A stretch of DNA of 64,000 bases, taken from Bact-08 sp964533215 (lineage in GTDB: Bacteria > Bacteroidota > Bacteroidia > Bacteroidales > UBA932). Positions within the stretch are counted from its first letter, which is position 1. Every line of letters starts with the position of its first letter. The DNA lies in the NCBI GenBank assembly GCA_964533215.1, contig CAZHLJ010000001.1, forward strand, positions 744,001 to 808,000. The letters are read 5' to 3'. Below the pieces are notes generated by a model. It worked only from the letters and a program-made list of their open reading frames with translations. It was not told the origin of the DNA and ran no database searches. This document shows positions 34,765-44,335 of this stretch, in pieces. Made by a program: the position numbers and the translations under genes.

Positions 34765-35727
34765 ATGTCCAAGAAAAGAAGATATAAATTCAACCCCGAG
34801 ACTTTAGCCTACGAACTTCATAGAATTCCAATAAGGGCAAGATTCTCCAAAGGTTTTATTATATTTCTGCTGAGTCTTGTTACCTCTTCGGGCTATTATA
34901 TTATTTATACAAAATACTTCAAGATGGAGACCCCAAAAATGCTGACACTCAAAAGACGCTCGGAAGAGTTGTCCAATAAGCTTGAGATTATGAACAAAAG
35001 GTTCAAGGAGGCAAATAATACACTTGTCTCCCTTCAGATGAGGGATAACTATATTTACAGACCTATCTTTGGTATGGAGGATATTCCGCAAGAGGTGAGG
35101 AATGCAGGTTTTGGAGGAGTTGACAGATATACATATCTTAATAATTTTGATCATTCAGGTATATTGAGCAGGACAGCTATAAATATGGATGTGCTTTACA
35201 AAAAGGCTTACATCCAATCCAAATCTTTTGATGAAGTCGCCCTTCAGGCAAGGAATGCAGATGAGATGTCTCTCTGTGTGCCTGCAATTCCGCCTGTAAA
35301 TATAACATCCAGGAGAATAAGGTTTTCGAGTAGTTTCGGCTACAGGCCGGATCCGTTTAATGGTCAGTTCAGGATGCATTCCGGAATAGATTTGTCGGGG
35401 CCAATTGGAGAACCTATATTTGCCACTGGTAACGGAAAAGTTGTGGAGGTAGGTTTTGATTTCTTCGGTTATGGTAATTTTATTATTGTAGATCACGGAT
35501 TCGGATACAAAACGAGATATGCGCATCTAAAGACAAGCCTTGTTGCTATGGGAAGGATTGTCAAGAGAGGTGAAGAGATAGCTGTTATGGGTAACACTGG
35601 CCGTTCAAGTGGCCCTCATGTTCACTATGAAGTTATATATCGTAACCGCCCGGTAAATCCTCAGAATTACTATAATAGAGATATTGAAGCAGATGAGTAC
35701 AAGGCTCTGGTGGGTCCTAAAGGATAG
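34765..35727 (+). CDS. M23 (LytM-type) peptidase, first copy
   Basis: 320 residues: a cytoplasmic basic N-terminus, one membrane helix (about 28-47), a coiled-coil-like stretch (about 60-95) and a C-terminal LytM domain. The zinc ligands are HSGIDLSG (HxxxD) and GPHVHYEV (HxH), with YAHL between, so the peptidase site is intact. Likely a peptidoglycan endopeptidase anchored in the inner membrane, facing the periplasm. A related protein follows 9 bp downstream. Confidence 0.92.
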   Translation: MSKKRRYKFNPETLAYELHRIPIRARFSKGFIIFLLSLVTSSGYYIIYTKYFKMETPKMLTLKRRSEELSNKLEIMNKRFKEANNTLVSLQMRDNYIYRPIFGMEDIPQEVRNAGFGGVDRYTYLNNFDHSGILSRTAINMDVLYKKAYIQSKSFDEVALQARNADEMSLCVPAIPPVNITSRRIRFSSSFGYRPDPFNGQFRMHSGIDLSGPIGEPIFATGNGKVVEVGFDFFGYGNFIIVDHGFGYKTRYAHLKTSLVAMGRIVKRGEEIAVMGNTGRSSGPHVHYEVIYRNRPVNPQNYYNRDIEADEYKALVGPKG

Positions 35728-35736
35728 TCTTTTATT

Positions 35737-36690
35737 ATGAGTAAATACAAGTTCAATAAAGAGCAATTAAGTTTTGTTGAGGATAAATTAGGGATTAAAG
35801 GTAAAATAAGGATTATCCTCACTTATCTTGTTGGGAGTGTACTTCTGGCCATTCTCTATTATCTTGTCATAGGTCTTCTTTTCAATTTTACAGAGGAGGA
35901 GAGAATTGTTAAGGAGAATCAGCTTATGGCAGAAGAGTATAAGAGGGTCAGCAAGAAGATGGATGTCCTGGATAACGTTATATTGGATCTTCAGACCAGG
36001 GATAAAAATATTTATCAGAGCATATTCAAGGCGGCACCTCCGGACTTTTTATCTTCGGAATACAACTCCAGACTCTATTCACAACTTGATACATCTGCCG
36101 ACCTTACCTTGGTTGAGTTTACCACTTCCGGCGCTCAGAACCTTGAAAAGCAACTTTCAGGTCAGAACGCAAGAATAAAGACGATTATAGGCAAGATAAG
36201 CGGAGACAATGCTGTCACATCCATACCTTCCTTGATACCAATAAAGGGGATGGATATTTCCCAGACAGGTGCCGGGACAGGAAAGAAAATTCATCCATTT
36301 TATAAAACGCCGGTGGAACATATGGGCTTGGATTTACTTGCCGCGATTGGTACTGAGGTTAGAGCTACAGCTGATGGAACTGTAGTTGATGTGACAAGTT
36401 CTGATAGAGGTTATGGTAATGTGGTTGTCATACAACATCAAGGTGGGTATACTTCCAAGTATGCACACCTTGGAGATATACTGGTAAGAAAATCTCAGTC
36501 TGTGAAACAAAATTCTGTAATTGCACGTGTTGGAAACAGCGGACTTTCATTTGCACCACATCTTCATTATGAAGTCTTGAAGAATGGTAAGGTGATGGAC
36601 CCTGTAAACTATTTCTTCGGTGACCTTACTCCATTGCACTATAGGGAGATGGCCATAATAGCAATGAGCAGTGGACAATCTTTGGATTAA
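35737..36690 (+). CDS. M23 (LytM-type) peptidase, second copy
   Basis: 317 residues with the same plan as its neighbour: one membrane helix (about 26-48), a helical linker and a C-terminal LytM domain. Ligands are EHMGLDLL (HxxxD) and APHLHYEV (HxH), also intact. The N-terminal regions of the two proteins are similar in design (YKFNxE...), suggesting an old duplication. They may act as a pair on peptidoglycan; specificity cannot be read. Confidence 0.92.
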   Translation: MSKYKFNKEQLSFVEDKLGIKGKIRIILTYLVGSVLLAILYYLVIGLLFNFTEEERIVKENQLMAEEYKRVSKKMDVLDNVILDLQTRDKNIYQSIFKAAPPDFLSSEYNSRLYSQLDTSADLTLVEFTTSGAQNLEKQLSGQNARIKTIIGKISGDNAVTSIPSLIPIKGMDISQTGAGTGKKIHPFYKTPVEHMGLDLLAAIGTEVRATADGTVVDVTSSDRGYGNVVVIQHQGGYTSKYAHLGDILVRKSQSVKQNSVIARVGNSGLSFAPHLHYEVLKNGKVMDPVNYFFGDLTPLHYREMAIIAMSSGQSLD

Positions 36691-36713
36691 AAATAGGATT
36701 AATATTTACGGTT

Positions 36714-37052
36714 ATGCCATACAAAGAGTTTAAAATTGAGAAGCTTTACTACACGATTGGTGAAGTTGCGGCAGTTCTGGATGAAAATACTTCATTGGTA
36801 AGATTCTGGGCTCAGAAGTTTCCTGAATTTATCAAACCGGCAAGGAACAAGAAAGGTAACCGTCTTTTTACAGCAGAAGATCTTGCAAATTTTAAAGTGA
36901 TATACTATCTCGTCAAGGAGAGAGGTATGACTTTGGAAGGAGCTGCCAAAAGAATGAAGGATAACAAGACAGGCGAAGACAGAAGAGTAGATGTCATTAC
37001 CTCTTTGAATAGAATAAAGGATTCTCTTGTTGAAATCTCCGAATCTCTTTAG
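36714..37052 (+). CDS. MerR family transcriptional regulator
   Basis: 112 residues. The winged-helix DNA-binding domain is KLYYTIGEVAAVLDENTSLVRFWAQKFPEF, followed by LFTAEDLANFKVIYYLVKERGMTLEGAAKRM, a typical MerR second half. There is only a short C-terminal helix and no cysteine-rich effector domain, so metal sensing is unlikely. Its target is unknown; it sits within a cell-wall and replication operon. Confidence 0.9.
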   Translation: MPYKEFKIEKLYYTIGEVAAVLDENTSLVRFWAQKFPEFIKPARNKKGNRLFTAEDLANFKVIYYLVKERGMTLEGAAKRMKDNKTGEDRRVDVITSLNRIKDSLVEISESL

Positions 37053-37053
37053 A

Positions 37054-37830
37054 ATGAAAGCCATAGATCTGATTTCTCTGATAGAGGAGTTTGCTCCAAG
37101 TGATATTCAGGAGAGTTGGGACAACTCGGGACTCTCAGTGGGAGATCCTCAGAGAGTTGTTGATAAAGTCTTGCTGGCATTGGATTGTACACCTGAAGTC
37201 GTCGAGGAGGCTATCTCAACTGGTGCAGGGATGATTGTCACACACCATCCGCTGATCTTCAAAGGAGTGAAAAGAATATCGACCGTCACATCCCTGGAAA
37301 GAATGATCTCCAGGATTATAAAAAATGATCTGGTTGTATATTCTGCCCATACAAATATAGACAAGGTTGTATGTGGAGTGAGTGGTTTGATGGCCAGAAA
37401 GCTGGGACTGCAGAATGTCAGGATTCTTCAGAGAGACCTTGGTGGAGAATATGGGTTAGGGGTAATCGGAGATTTTGAGGTTCCTACTGATGCCTTACAA
37501 ATAATAAAAAATATAAGGGAAAAATTTGGTCTTGAGGTTATTAAGTGCTCAAAGCCACTGGATATCCCAGTAAAAAAAGTTGCTCTTTGTGGAGGAAGCG
37601 GCTCATCGCTTATAGAAGTGGCAAGAGAGAATGGTGCTCAGATACTGATTACAGGTGATGTTTCGTATCATAACTTTTTCTGTGAGAATGGATTTATGAT
37701 TATGGATATTGGACATTACGAAAGTGAAATTGGTGTTTTGGAACTCATAAAAGATATTCTTACGAAAAAAATATCTACATTTGCAGTTCGCATTGCCGAG
37801 AAAAATAATAATCCGATACATTACTATTAA
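37054..37830 (+). CDS. NIF3-like dinuclear metal-centre protein
   Basis: 258 residues of the NIF3 family (GTP cyclohydrolase I type 2 in some annotations). Metal ligands appear in VTHHPLIFKG (HH), AHTNID (H, D) and IDIGHYESE-like MDIGHYESE (H, E). The start at 37054 is preferred over one nine codons upstream, which overlaps the MerR gene. Length matches E. coli YbgI rather than the longer forms with a PII-like insertion. Biochemical role unknown. Confidence 0.92.
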   Translation: MKAIDLISLIEEFAPSDIQESWDNSGLSVGDPQRVVDKVLLALDCTPEVVEEAISTGAGMIVTHHPLIFKGVKRISTVTSLERMISRIIKNDLVVYSAHTNIDKVVCGVSGLMARKLGLQNVRILQRDLGGEYGLGVIGDFEVPTDALQIIKNIREKFGLEVIKCSKPLDIPVKKVALCGGSGSSLIEVARENGAQILITGDVSYHNFFCENGFMIMDIGHYESEIGVLELIKDILTKKISTFAVRIAEKNNNPIHYY

Positions 37831-37844
37831 TAGATAATACAGAC

Positions 37845-38660
37845 ATGGCTACATCTAAATCAAAAATCGCAATTGAAACCCCTCTGGACGGTGGTACATT
37901 TATCTCATTACAAAAGAGTTCCAATGAGGGAGATATTAGTATGGAGACCAAGCTTCATCTTTTGTATAGCCTTCAGCAAACAGATAGCAAGATAGATAAA
38001 ATACATCTTCTTAGAGGAGAACTGCCTTTGGAAGTTCAGGATCTGGAAGATGATATTCTTGGATTAAAGACAAGAGTAGATAATCTTCAGACAGAATTGA
38101 GAGATATTGATAAGATCATTGCCCAGAAGAAAATTGATCTTGATAATTCCAAGGCTTTGATTGAAAAGTATACTGCTCAGCAGAACAACGTAAAGAACAA
38201 CCGTGAATTTGACTCACTGTCCAAAGAGATAGAGTTTCAAGGACTGGAAGTACAGCTTGCCGAGAAAAGAATTAAAGAGAACACTTTTTTGCAGACTGAG
38301 AAGAAGAGTGCCCTTGCTTTAGCACAGGAAGCTTTGAGTGAGAGGGGAATAGATCTTGAAAACAAGAAGAAAGAGTTGGATTCGATTGTTGCAGAGACAG
38401 CAAAGGAGGAGGAAGAACTTATTAAAAATTCAGAGGAGATATCTGCTCAGATAGATGCCAGAATGCTGGCTGCCTACAAAAAGGTAAGGTCTAATGCAAG
38501 AAACGGACTGGCAGTTGTTACTGTAAGAAGAGATGCCTGTGCCGGTTGTTTCAACAAGATCCCACCTCAAAGGCAAATGGACATAGTTTCAAGCAAGAAG
38601 ATAATTGTTTGCGAATATTGCGGCAGAATTCTGGTGAATGCCGATTTTGATGAGCAATAG
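37845..38660 (+). CDS. Coiled-coil zinc-ribbon protein (C4-type)
   Basis: 271 residues: a long antiparallel coiled coil (about 35-210) and a C-terminal zinc ribbon with CAGC and CEYC about 21 residues apart. In Bacteroidota the gene regularly follows NIF3, as here. A shorter start at 37941 begins right at the coiled coil, but the MATSKSKIAIE leader resembles the basic N-terminus of relatives, so the upstream ATG is kept. A role in nucleic-acid or ribosome-associated functions is suggested in the family but unproven. Confidence 0.88.
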   Translation: MATSKSKIAIETPLDGGTFISLQKSSNEGDISMETKLHLLYSLQQTDSKIDKIHLLRGELPLEVQDLEDDILGLKTRVDNLQTELRDIDKIIAQKKIDLDNSKALIEKYTAQQNNVKNNREFDSLSKEIEFQGLEVQLAEKRIKENTFLQTEKKSALALAQEALSERGIDLENKKKELDSIVAETAKEEEELIKNSEEISAQIDARMLAAYKKVRSNARNGLAVVTVRRDACAGCFNKIPPQRQMDIVSSKKIIVCEYCGRILVNADFDEQ

Positions 38661-39875
38661 ATGCAAGCAAGGCCCTATACATTAAGGGAACTTTTCTTCA
38701 AGCATGTAGCACAAACTTCCCCATCACCTTTGGGAGTTGAAATCCAGAGGGCTGACGGGGTTTTTTTATACTCCGGAGACAACAGAAAATATATCGATTT
38801 AGTATCTGGAGTTTCTGTTTCCAATATTGGTCATGGAAATAGAGAGGTTGTCGAAGCCTTGAAGCAGCAAGTTGAGAATCATATGCACCTTATGGTATAT
38901 GGAGAAATAATCCAATTACCTCAGGTCGGGCATGCTGCTCTTCTATGTTCTCAGCTTCCGGAGACACTCCAATCTGTCTATTATGTCAATTCCGGCAGCG
39001 AGGCTAACGAAGCCGCCATAAAGCTGGCAAAGAGACATACAGGAAGGTTTGAGATAATAAGTTGTTTCAATTGTTACCATGGCAGCACTCATGGTGCACT
39101 CAGCCTTATGAGTGATGAGAATTTCAAGAACTCATTCAGGCCACTTCTTCCGGGTATAAGCCATATAAGATTCAATAATTTCGAAGATCTTTCCTTGATA
39201 AATGAAAAGATAGCATGCGTGATTATTGAGCCGGTTCAGGGAGAGGGTGGAGTGATCACTCCTGTTGCAGGGTACTTGCAGGCTCTAAGGGAAAGGTGTA
39301 CAGAAACGGGAACGCTTCTTGTATTTGACGAGATTCAGACTGGCTTCGGACGTTGTGGAAAACTTTTCGCATTTCAGAAGTATGAAGTTGTTCCGGATAT
39401 TATTACCTTAGCAAAAGCGTTGGGGGGCGGTATGCCGCTTGGTGCACTGGTTGCATCCGTGGAGTTGATGGAAAACTGGCAAAGCAATCCTGTGCTTGGT
39501 CATATCACGACTTTTGGAGGACATCCGGTATCATGTGCAGCTGCTCTTGCATCCCTAAAAATATTATTGCGGGAAGACTGGATATCATTGGTAGATAAGA
39601 AGTCAAAACGATTTACCGATGCTTTGGAAGGTCATCCGCTTGTTAAGGAGATAAGAGCTTCGGGTCTGCTCATTGCCATAGATCTATACAAGGCGGAGCA
39701 CAACCAGAAGGTAGTGCCAATGCTGCTTGATGAGGGTGTTATGGGCGATTGGTTCCTTTTTTCTCCCACGGCATTCAGAATTGCACCTCCGCTGTGCATA
39801 AGCTACCAGGAGATTGATTATGCCTTGGAGAGGATAATCAGAGTGTTGGATAAATTGAAAAATAGTGATCTTTAG
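38661..39875 (+). CDS. Class-III PLP aminotransferase
   Basis: 404 residues of the acetylornithine/ornithine/4-aminobutyrate aminotransferase group (fold type I). Seen: YVNSGSEANEAAIKLAK phosphate-binding segment, YHGSTHGALS, the Asp in VFDEIQTGFGR that binds the PLP nitrogen, and the Schiff-base lysine in ITLAKALGGGMP. The exact amino donor cannot be fixed by motif alone, so no gene symbol is given. It abuts the zinc-ribbon gene with no gap. Confidence 0.88.
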   Translation: MQARPYTLRELFFKHVAQTSPSPLGVEIQRADGVFLYSGDNRKYIDLVSGVSVSNIGHGNREVVEALKQQVENHMHLMVYGEIIQLPQVGHAALLCSQLPETLQSVYYVNSGSEANEAAIKLAKRHTGRFEIISCFNCYHGSTHGALSLMSDENFKNSFRPLLPGISHIRFNNFEDLSLINEKIACVIIEPVQGEGGVITPVAGYLQALRERCTETGTLLVFDEIQTGFGRCGKLFAFQKYEVVPDIITLAKALGGGMPLGALVASVELMENWQSNPVLGHITTFGGHPVSCAAALASLKILLREDWISLVDKKSKRFTDALEGHPLVKEIRASGLLIAIDLYKAEHNQKVVPMLLDEGVMGDWFLFSPTAFRIAPPLCISYQEIDYALERIIRVLDKLKNSDL

Positions 39876-39886
39876 AGTTGGTCTTT

Positions 39887-41389
39887 ATGGCAAAAACAGT
39901 AAACAGACAAAAGGAAAAAACCGAAAAAAACATTGATATTCTCAGTCTTGAGATGGGGAAAAGGCCACCCCAGGCTATTGAGATTGAGGAGGCTGTCCTT
40001 GGTGCTTTGATGCTGGAGCCTAATGCTGCTTCTGATATTGTAGATCTGATAGTTCCCGAATGTTTCTATAAGGAGAGCAACAGAAAGATATATACAGCAA
40101 TTGTCAGCCTCATCCGCAAGCATGCGCCGGTGGATATTTTTACCATTTCCGATGAGCTGAAGAACCAGGGGGAACTTGATGAGGTGGGAGGTACTGTATA
40201 TCTAAGTCAGCTCAGCATGAAAATCGGTGCTGCAGCTCATATAGATTACCATTCAAAGATTCTGCTTCAGAAATATATACAGAGGGAGTTAATAGCCATT
40301 TCATACGAGGTCCAGAGAGACTCATTTGATGACACCATATCTGTTGATGACTTGCTTGACACGACGCAGCAAAAAATCTTCACGCTTTCCGACAGGAACA
40401 TGAAGAGAGACACTCAACATATCGATTCTGTAATAGATCAGGCAATAGATGACCTTCAGTCCACTCAGCTAAGGGAGGACGGACTTAGCGGTGTTCCTTC
40501 AGGCTATACTGGCATTGATAGGGTTACCCTTGGATGGCAACCTTCCGATCTGGTTATTATTGCGGCAAGACCATCTGTCGGTAAGACTGCTTTTGTGCTT
40601 ACCATGGCAAGAAACATGACTGTGGAGCATAATGTCCCTGTTGCCTTTTTCTCTCTGGAGATGTCATCATTGCAGCTTGCAAAGAGGTTGATGATAAGTG
40701 AGACGGGACTGGAACCTGAAAAAATCAAGGGAGGAAAGAAGCTGGCAGACTATGAATGGGAACAGCTCCATTCAAAAATAAGTCAGTTGGTGAAAGCTCC
40801 CCTTTACATAGATGATACACCTTCTCTTTCAATTTATGAGTTCAGGTCAAAAGCCAGACGTCTGGTGGCAAATGCAGGTGTGAAGATGATTATTATCGAC
40901 TACCTTCAGTTGATGACAGGTCCTCCAGAACTTAAAGGAATGCGTGAACAAGAGGTGTCATCAATATCAAGATCATTAAAATCTATTGCTAAGGAGCTGA
41001 ATGTTCCTATCATTGCTCTTTCTCAGTTGAGCCGTGCAGTTGAGACAAGGGGTGGGGCCAAGAGGCCTCAGCTGAGTGACCTTAGGGAATCTGGAGCTAT
41101 TGAGCAGGATGCGGATATCGTTATGTTCATACACAGGCCGGACTATTATGGTCTGACTGACGATAATCCTGAACTAAAAGGAATGACCGATATTATAATA
41201 GCAAAACATAGGAATGGTGAGGTAAGGGATGTCCAAATGCGCTTCAGGAACTCTGAGGTGAGATTTGTGGATGTTACGGATTCGGCTCTCTCTATGGATC
41301 CTTTTGCTCAAAGTGGTGTGGAGACATTCGCTTCTAAAATGAACGGGGCTGAGTTCAGCTCCAATTCAGATTTCGAAAGCGAATTTTAA
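39887..41389 (+). CDS. dnaB: Replicative DNA helicase
   Basis: 500 residues. N-terminal primase-interacting domain (about 30-135: EEAVLGALMLEP), linker helix, then the RecA-like motor: Walker A ARPSVGKT (227-234), IIIDYLQLM Walker B and LSQLSRAVETR with the arginine finger region. It unwinds DNA at the replication fork as a hexamer. A TTG three codons upstream is also in frame; the ATG is preferred. Confidence 0.97.
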   Translation: MAKTVNRQKEKTEKNIDILSLEMGKRPPQAIEIEEAVLGALMLEPNAASDIVDLIVPECFYKESNRKIYTAIVSLIRKHAPVDIFTISDELKNQGELDEVGGTVYLSQLSMKIGAAAHIDYHSKILLQKYIQRELIAISYEVQRDSFDDTISVDDLLDTTQQKIFTLSDRNMKRDTQHIDSVIDQAIDDLQSTQLREDGLSGVPSGYTGIDRVTLGWQPSDLVIIAARPSVGKTAFVLTMARNMTVEHNVPVAFFSLEMSSLQLAKRLMISETGLEPEKIKGGKKLADYEWEQLHSKISQLVKAPLYIDDTPSLSIYEFRSKARRLVANAGVKMIIIDYLQLMTGPPELKGMREQEVSSISRSLKSIAKELNVPIIALSQLSRAVETRGGAKRPQLSDLRESGAIEQDADIVMFIHRPDYYGLTDDNPELKGMTDIIIAKHRNGEVRDVQMRFRNSEVRFVDVTDSALSMDPFAQSGVETFASKMNGAEFSSNSDFESEF

Positions 41390-41390
41390 T

Positions 41391-42230
41391 ATGTACCGTG
41401 CCTTTTATACATTACTGTCATTGATGATAGCCTTCTCCTGTTTTTCTCAGGAGAGGGAAAAAACCAGTCTCCAGGTAAAAGACAACCTAAAGTATCAGGA
41501 TCTGGTTTTTGAGCACGGAGAGACCCTCCGGTATATAATCAATTATACATGGGGAGCAATTAATACTGATGTTGGTGAGGCAAACCTTTCCCTTCAGTAT
41601 TTTGTCGGTACTGACGAACCTTACTTCCATGTTACGGCTACAGGCAGGACTTACAAATTTTATGATGTATTTTTTCAGGTGCGGGATTTTTATGAGTCCA
41701 AGTTCTATTCCAGAAACCTCAGGCCGTTTTACTTTCATAGGAATATTCTGGAGGGTAAGTATAAAATGAAGAATACTTTTACTTTTTTGCCTAATTATCA
41801 GATTAAAGCGCGATGGCAGAAAAGCAACAAGACTCCAAAGGATACTCTTCTTAACGGGAAAATTTCCACTTTTGACCTTCTCTCTCTCTTCTATTTTGCC
41901 AGGAACAAGGACTTTGACAATGATAAAATAGGAGTTGAACAGCCGATCTCTTTTGTTATTGATGGGGAAATGTTTGATTTATATTACAGATACTTAGGTA
42001 AATGCGTAAAAAAAGTTCCTGGCATGGGGACATATAGGACTATAAAGTTTGCAGCCAGAGTAATTGCCGGAGAGATTTTTTCCGGAAAAGAGGAGCTGGT
42101 TTTCTGGGTAACTGACGACAATAATAAAATCCCACTCTTGTTTGAATCTCCCATAGTAGTAGGAAAGGTTGCTGGCAGGCTTGCGGGGTTCTCTAATGTA
42201 AAATATCCGATGACAAGTAAAATCAAATAG
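41391..42230 (+). CDS. DUF3108 exported protein
   Basis: 279 residues with a signal peptide (MYRAFYTLLSLMIAFSCFSQ). The mature part begins with FEHGETLRYIINYTWGAINTDVGEA, characteristic of DUF3108, a beta-rich family of unknown function found in the periplasm or outer membrane of Gram-negatives. It starts 1 bp after the dnaB stop. No catalytic motif is visible. Confidence 0.87.
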   Translation: MYRAFYTLLSLMIAFSCFSQEREKTSLQVKDNLKYQDLVFEHGETLRYIINYTWGAINTDVGEANLSLQYFVGTDEPYFHVTATGRTYKFYDVFFQVRDFYESKFYSRNLRPFYFHRNILEGKYKMKNTFTFLPNYQIKARWQKSNKTPKDTLLNGKISTFDLLSLFYFARNKDFDNDKIGVEQPISFVIDGEMFDLYYRYLGKCVKKVPGMGTYRTIKFAARVIAGEIFSGKEELVFWVTDDNNKIPLLFESPIVVGKVAGRLAGFSNVKYPMTSKIK

Positions 42231-42650
42231 ATGAGCAGAACAGTCAAAATAAAACATGAAGGAGTTGTCGTTGATTGCGACAATGAATATATATCAATTG
42301 AGATTACAGGTGAAACCAACTGTCGGGAGTGTTGCGTGAAACCAATGTGCACTTTGAGTGATGAAAAAACCAAAATCGTTCAGGTAGAGAATAAAGGGTT
42401 TAACCTTATGGAAAGTGGAGCTAAGGTTAACCTTATTGGAAAGAAGATCCTGGGGCTGCGGTCGGTTTGGGTATGCTATCTTATACCACTTACAATTTTA
42501 CTGATTTCTATACTGTCGCTTTACATCCTTGACTTAGAGGAGCTTCTTATCGGGTTAGGGGCTTTGGCGGCATTGGTTGTCTATTATTTAATAATATTCC
42601 TTTCTGGAGATAGGATGAAAAAGGAATGGTCTTTTACTGTAGAGAAATAG
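42231..42650 (+). CDS. RseC/MucC-like membrane protein
   Basis: 139 residues: an N-terminal soluble part with the cysteine motif CRECCVKPMC (about 31-40), then two membrane helices (about 78-100 and 103-122). This matches the RseC family, whose members influence sigma-E and SoxR reduction. In Bacteroidota it usually precedes the rnf genes; here it is followed by a TPR protein instead. The cysteine cluster may hold a metal or Fe-S centre. Confidence 0.85.
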   Translation: MSRTVKIKHEGVVVDCDNEYISIEITGETNCRECCVKPMCTLSDEKTKIVQVENKGFNLMESGAKVNLIGKKILGLRSVWVCYLIPLTILLISILSLYILDLEELLIGLGALAALVVYYLIIFLSGDRMKKEWSFTVEK

Positions 42651-42665
42651 CATCAAATTATTATT

Positions 42666-42941
42666 ATGACTAAAAATTTATTGGAGATTGAAAAGATTCT
42701 CCGTGAGGGAGATGTAGAAAAAGCGCATGGAGAATTGCTGATGCTGCTTGAAAAGGAACCAAATAATGATTCTGCCTGGTATATGCTGGGTGGAATACTA
42801 AGAAGGCAACAGCTTTGGGGCGAAGCAATAAACGCGTTGAATAAAGCTAAATTCTTGAATCCTTCTGGTCCTGCGGCTCATGCTATAGAGTCTATATACG
42901 AAATTTTAAGATTTCACAATACTGACATGATGAATCCGTGA
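42666..42941 (+). CDS. TPR-repeat protein, 91 aa
   Basis: A small protein with two helical repeats of TPR type (DVEKAHGELLMLLEKEPNNDSAWYMLGG and EAINALNKAKFLNPSGPAAHA, the second with the usual AxxxAxxLxP). Too short for a full superhelix; probably a protein-interaction module. Its last 28 bp overlap, tail to tail, the end of the minus-strand modC-like gene. Confidence 0.8.
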   Translation: MTKNLLEIEKILREGDVEKAHGELLMLLEKEPNNDSAWYMLGGILRRQQLWGEAINALNKAKFLNPSGPAAHAIESIYEILRFHNTDMMNP

Positions 42942-43555
42942 CCAAACAGGATTGAGGACGATGCCAGACCCTCTACCTCTTGCAGATTGTGTGTTACGTG
43001 GATTATTGTCTGACCGGAGTCTTTAAGGATTCGAAGAGTCTCTTTTGCCTCTCTCCTAAGCCCTTCGTCCAATGCGGATAGAGGTTCGTCAAGAAGCAGG
43101 ATTTTTGGATGGTAGGCTATTGCTCTTGAAAGGGCAACCCTTTGCCGCTCTCCTCCGGAAAGGCCCTCAATATCCCGATTCAAAAGTTTGTCCACAGAGA
43201 AATATTCAGCTATTGCTTTTACCCTCTTCCTGACAAGGATTTTGTCTTCACCCATAATAATTAGGGGGAACGCAATGTTTTCAAAAACAGTAAGATGTGG
43301 GAATAGGGCATAATCCTGAAACAGAAGTCCTACCGGTCTGGATCTTGGAGAAGTAAATGTGTGGTCTATATCATCTATCAAGATCCGACCGCATTTGGGA
43401 CTCCTTAGCCCGGCAATCAACTCCATCAACATGGATTTTCCGGAGCCGGAAGGACCTGATATTGCCATATAGCCACCCTTCTCAAGTTCAAATGATATAG
43501 GGCCGAGGTTAAAATCCCCAATAGAATATTCCAGAGAATCTATCTTTAGCATCAT
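42914..43555 (-). CDS. Molybdate/tungstate-type ABC transporter ATPase
   Basis: 213 residues: Walker A SGPSGSGKSM (about 32-41), signature LSGGERQRVALSRA, Walker B ILLLDEPLSALD and the switch His in IHVTHNLQE. The ModC/WtpC C-terminal regulatory (Mop/TOBE) domain is absent; ModC is normally about 350 residues. It overlaps the permease stop by 4 bp (ATGA). With the ModB-like permease and Moco genes nearby, molybdate or tungstate uptake is likely; sulfate is an alternative. Confidence 0.85.
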   Translation of the reverse strand: MMLKIDSLEYSIGDFNLGPISFELEKGGYMAISGPSGSGKSMLMELIAGLRSPKCGRILIDDIDHTFTSPRSRPVGLLFQDYALFPHLTVFENIAFPLIIMGEDKILVRKRVKAIAEYFSVDKLLNRDIEGLSGGERQRVALSRAIAYHPKILLLDEPLSALDEGLRREAKETLRILKDSGQTIIHVTHNLQEVEGLASSSILFGHGFIMSVL

Positions 43556-44331
43556 TTCTTTTGGTATATTCTCAATATTATAAAAATAACCAGAGTAACA
43601 GCAACAAATATTGCCGCAACCGGTCTCGCATAATCCAATCCAAACGAGTTAAACCGGTCAAAGATAAGTACCGGAGTTGTCATAGGGTGGTAAGCTACAA
43701 TAACCACAGCTCCAAACTCGCTCATACCGCGAGCAAACATAAGTACCATTCCCGATATGACAGATCTTTTTGCCAATGGCAAGCTTATTTTGGTGAAAAT
43801 ATGATATCTGGATGCTCCAAGAGTTTCGGCGGCCTGTTCAAGCCTTGCTGGTACTGCCGCAAAGCCGTCACGGGCAGAATTTATTAAAAACGGTATACTC
43901 ACGAAGGCCATTGCCATACCTATCGCTATTGGCGAGCCAACAAGATTAAGTCCAAAAGAAGATGCTAGTGATCCAAGGAGAGAGTCTCTTGAAATGAAGC
44001 CAAGAAGCGCAATACCGGCAGCAGAGTGTGGAATTACTATTGGAAGGTCTATAATAGCCTCAATCAACCCTTTTAAAGGAAATTTCTTACGGGCAAGAAT
44101 ATAGGCCAACGGAAGAGCGAAAAAAGATGCAGCAAGCGTTACCAGAGCAGAGATGAAGAGTGTCCGGTAAATGCTTTCCCCTACTTGACTGTCTTTTAGA
44201 GTTGTGAAAAACTCGGGCGCCTTAAGCGAAAAGAAAAGACCTAGCAGTGGGGCAATGAGGAAAATCAGGATGATTCCCCCCATAAAAGCAAAGATTGAAT
44301 AGGTTAAATTAGAGTCCCGGCTAAATCTCAT
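43552..44331 (-). CDS. Molybdate/tungstate-type ABC permease
   Basis: 259 residues with about six membrane helices and the permease EAA-type loop EQAAETLGASRYHIFTKISLPLA, which contacts the ATPase. Resembles ModB/WtpB/CysT. No periplasmic binding-protein gene (ModA/WtpA) is adjacent. The start is placed at 44331 because a TATCTTTG box lies 4 nt upstream (44336-44343), while a longer form from 44370 would begin upstream of that box and add only basic residues. Confidence 0.85.
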   Translation of the reverse strand: MRFSRDSNLTYSIFAFMGGIILIFLIAPLLGLFFSLKAPEFFTTLKDSQVGESIYRTLFISALVTLAASFFALPLAYILARKKFPLKGLIEAIIDLPIVIPHSAAGIALLGFISRDSLLGSLASSFGLNLVGSPIAIGMAMAFVSIPFLINSARDGFAAVPARLEQAAETLGASRYHIFTKISLPLAKRSVISGMVLMFARGMSEFGAVVIVAYHPMTTPVLIFDRFNSFGLDYARPVAAIFVAVTLVIFIILRIYQKK

Positions 44332-44335
44332 AAGC

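Noticed and set aside
37941..37943. Internal ATG as the zinc-ribbon protein start
   Set aside because: The coiled coil starts right there, but the upstream frame begins with a basic leader that resembles relatives, so the longer form was kept.
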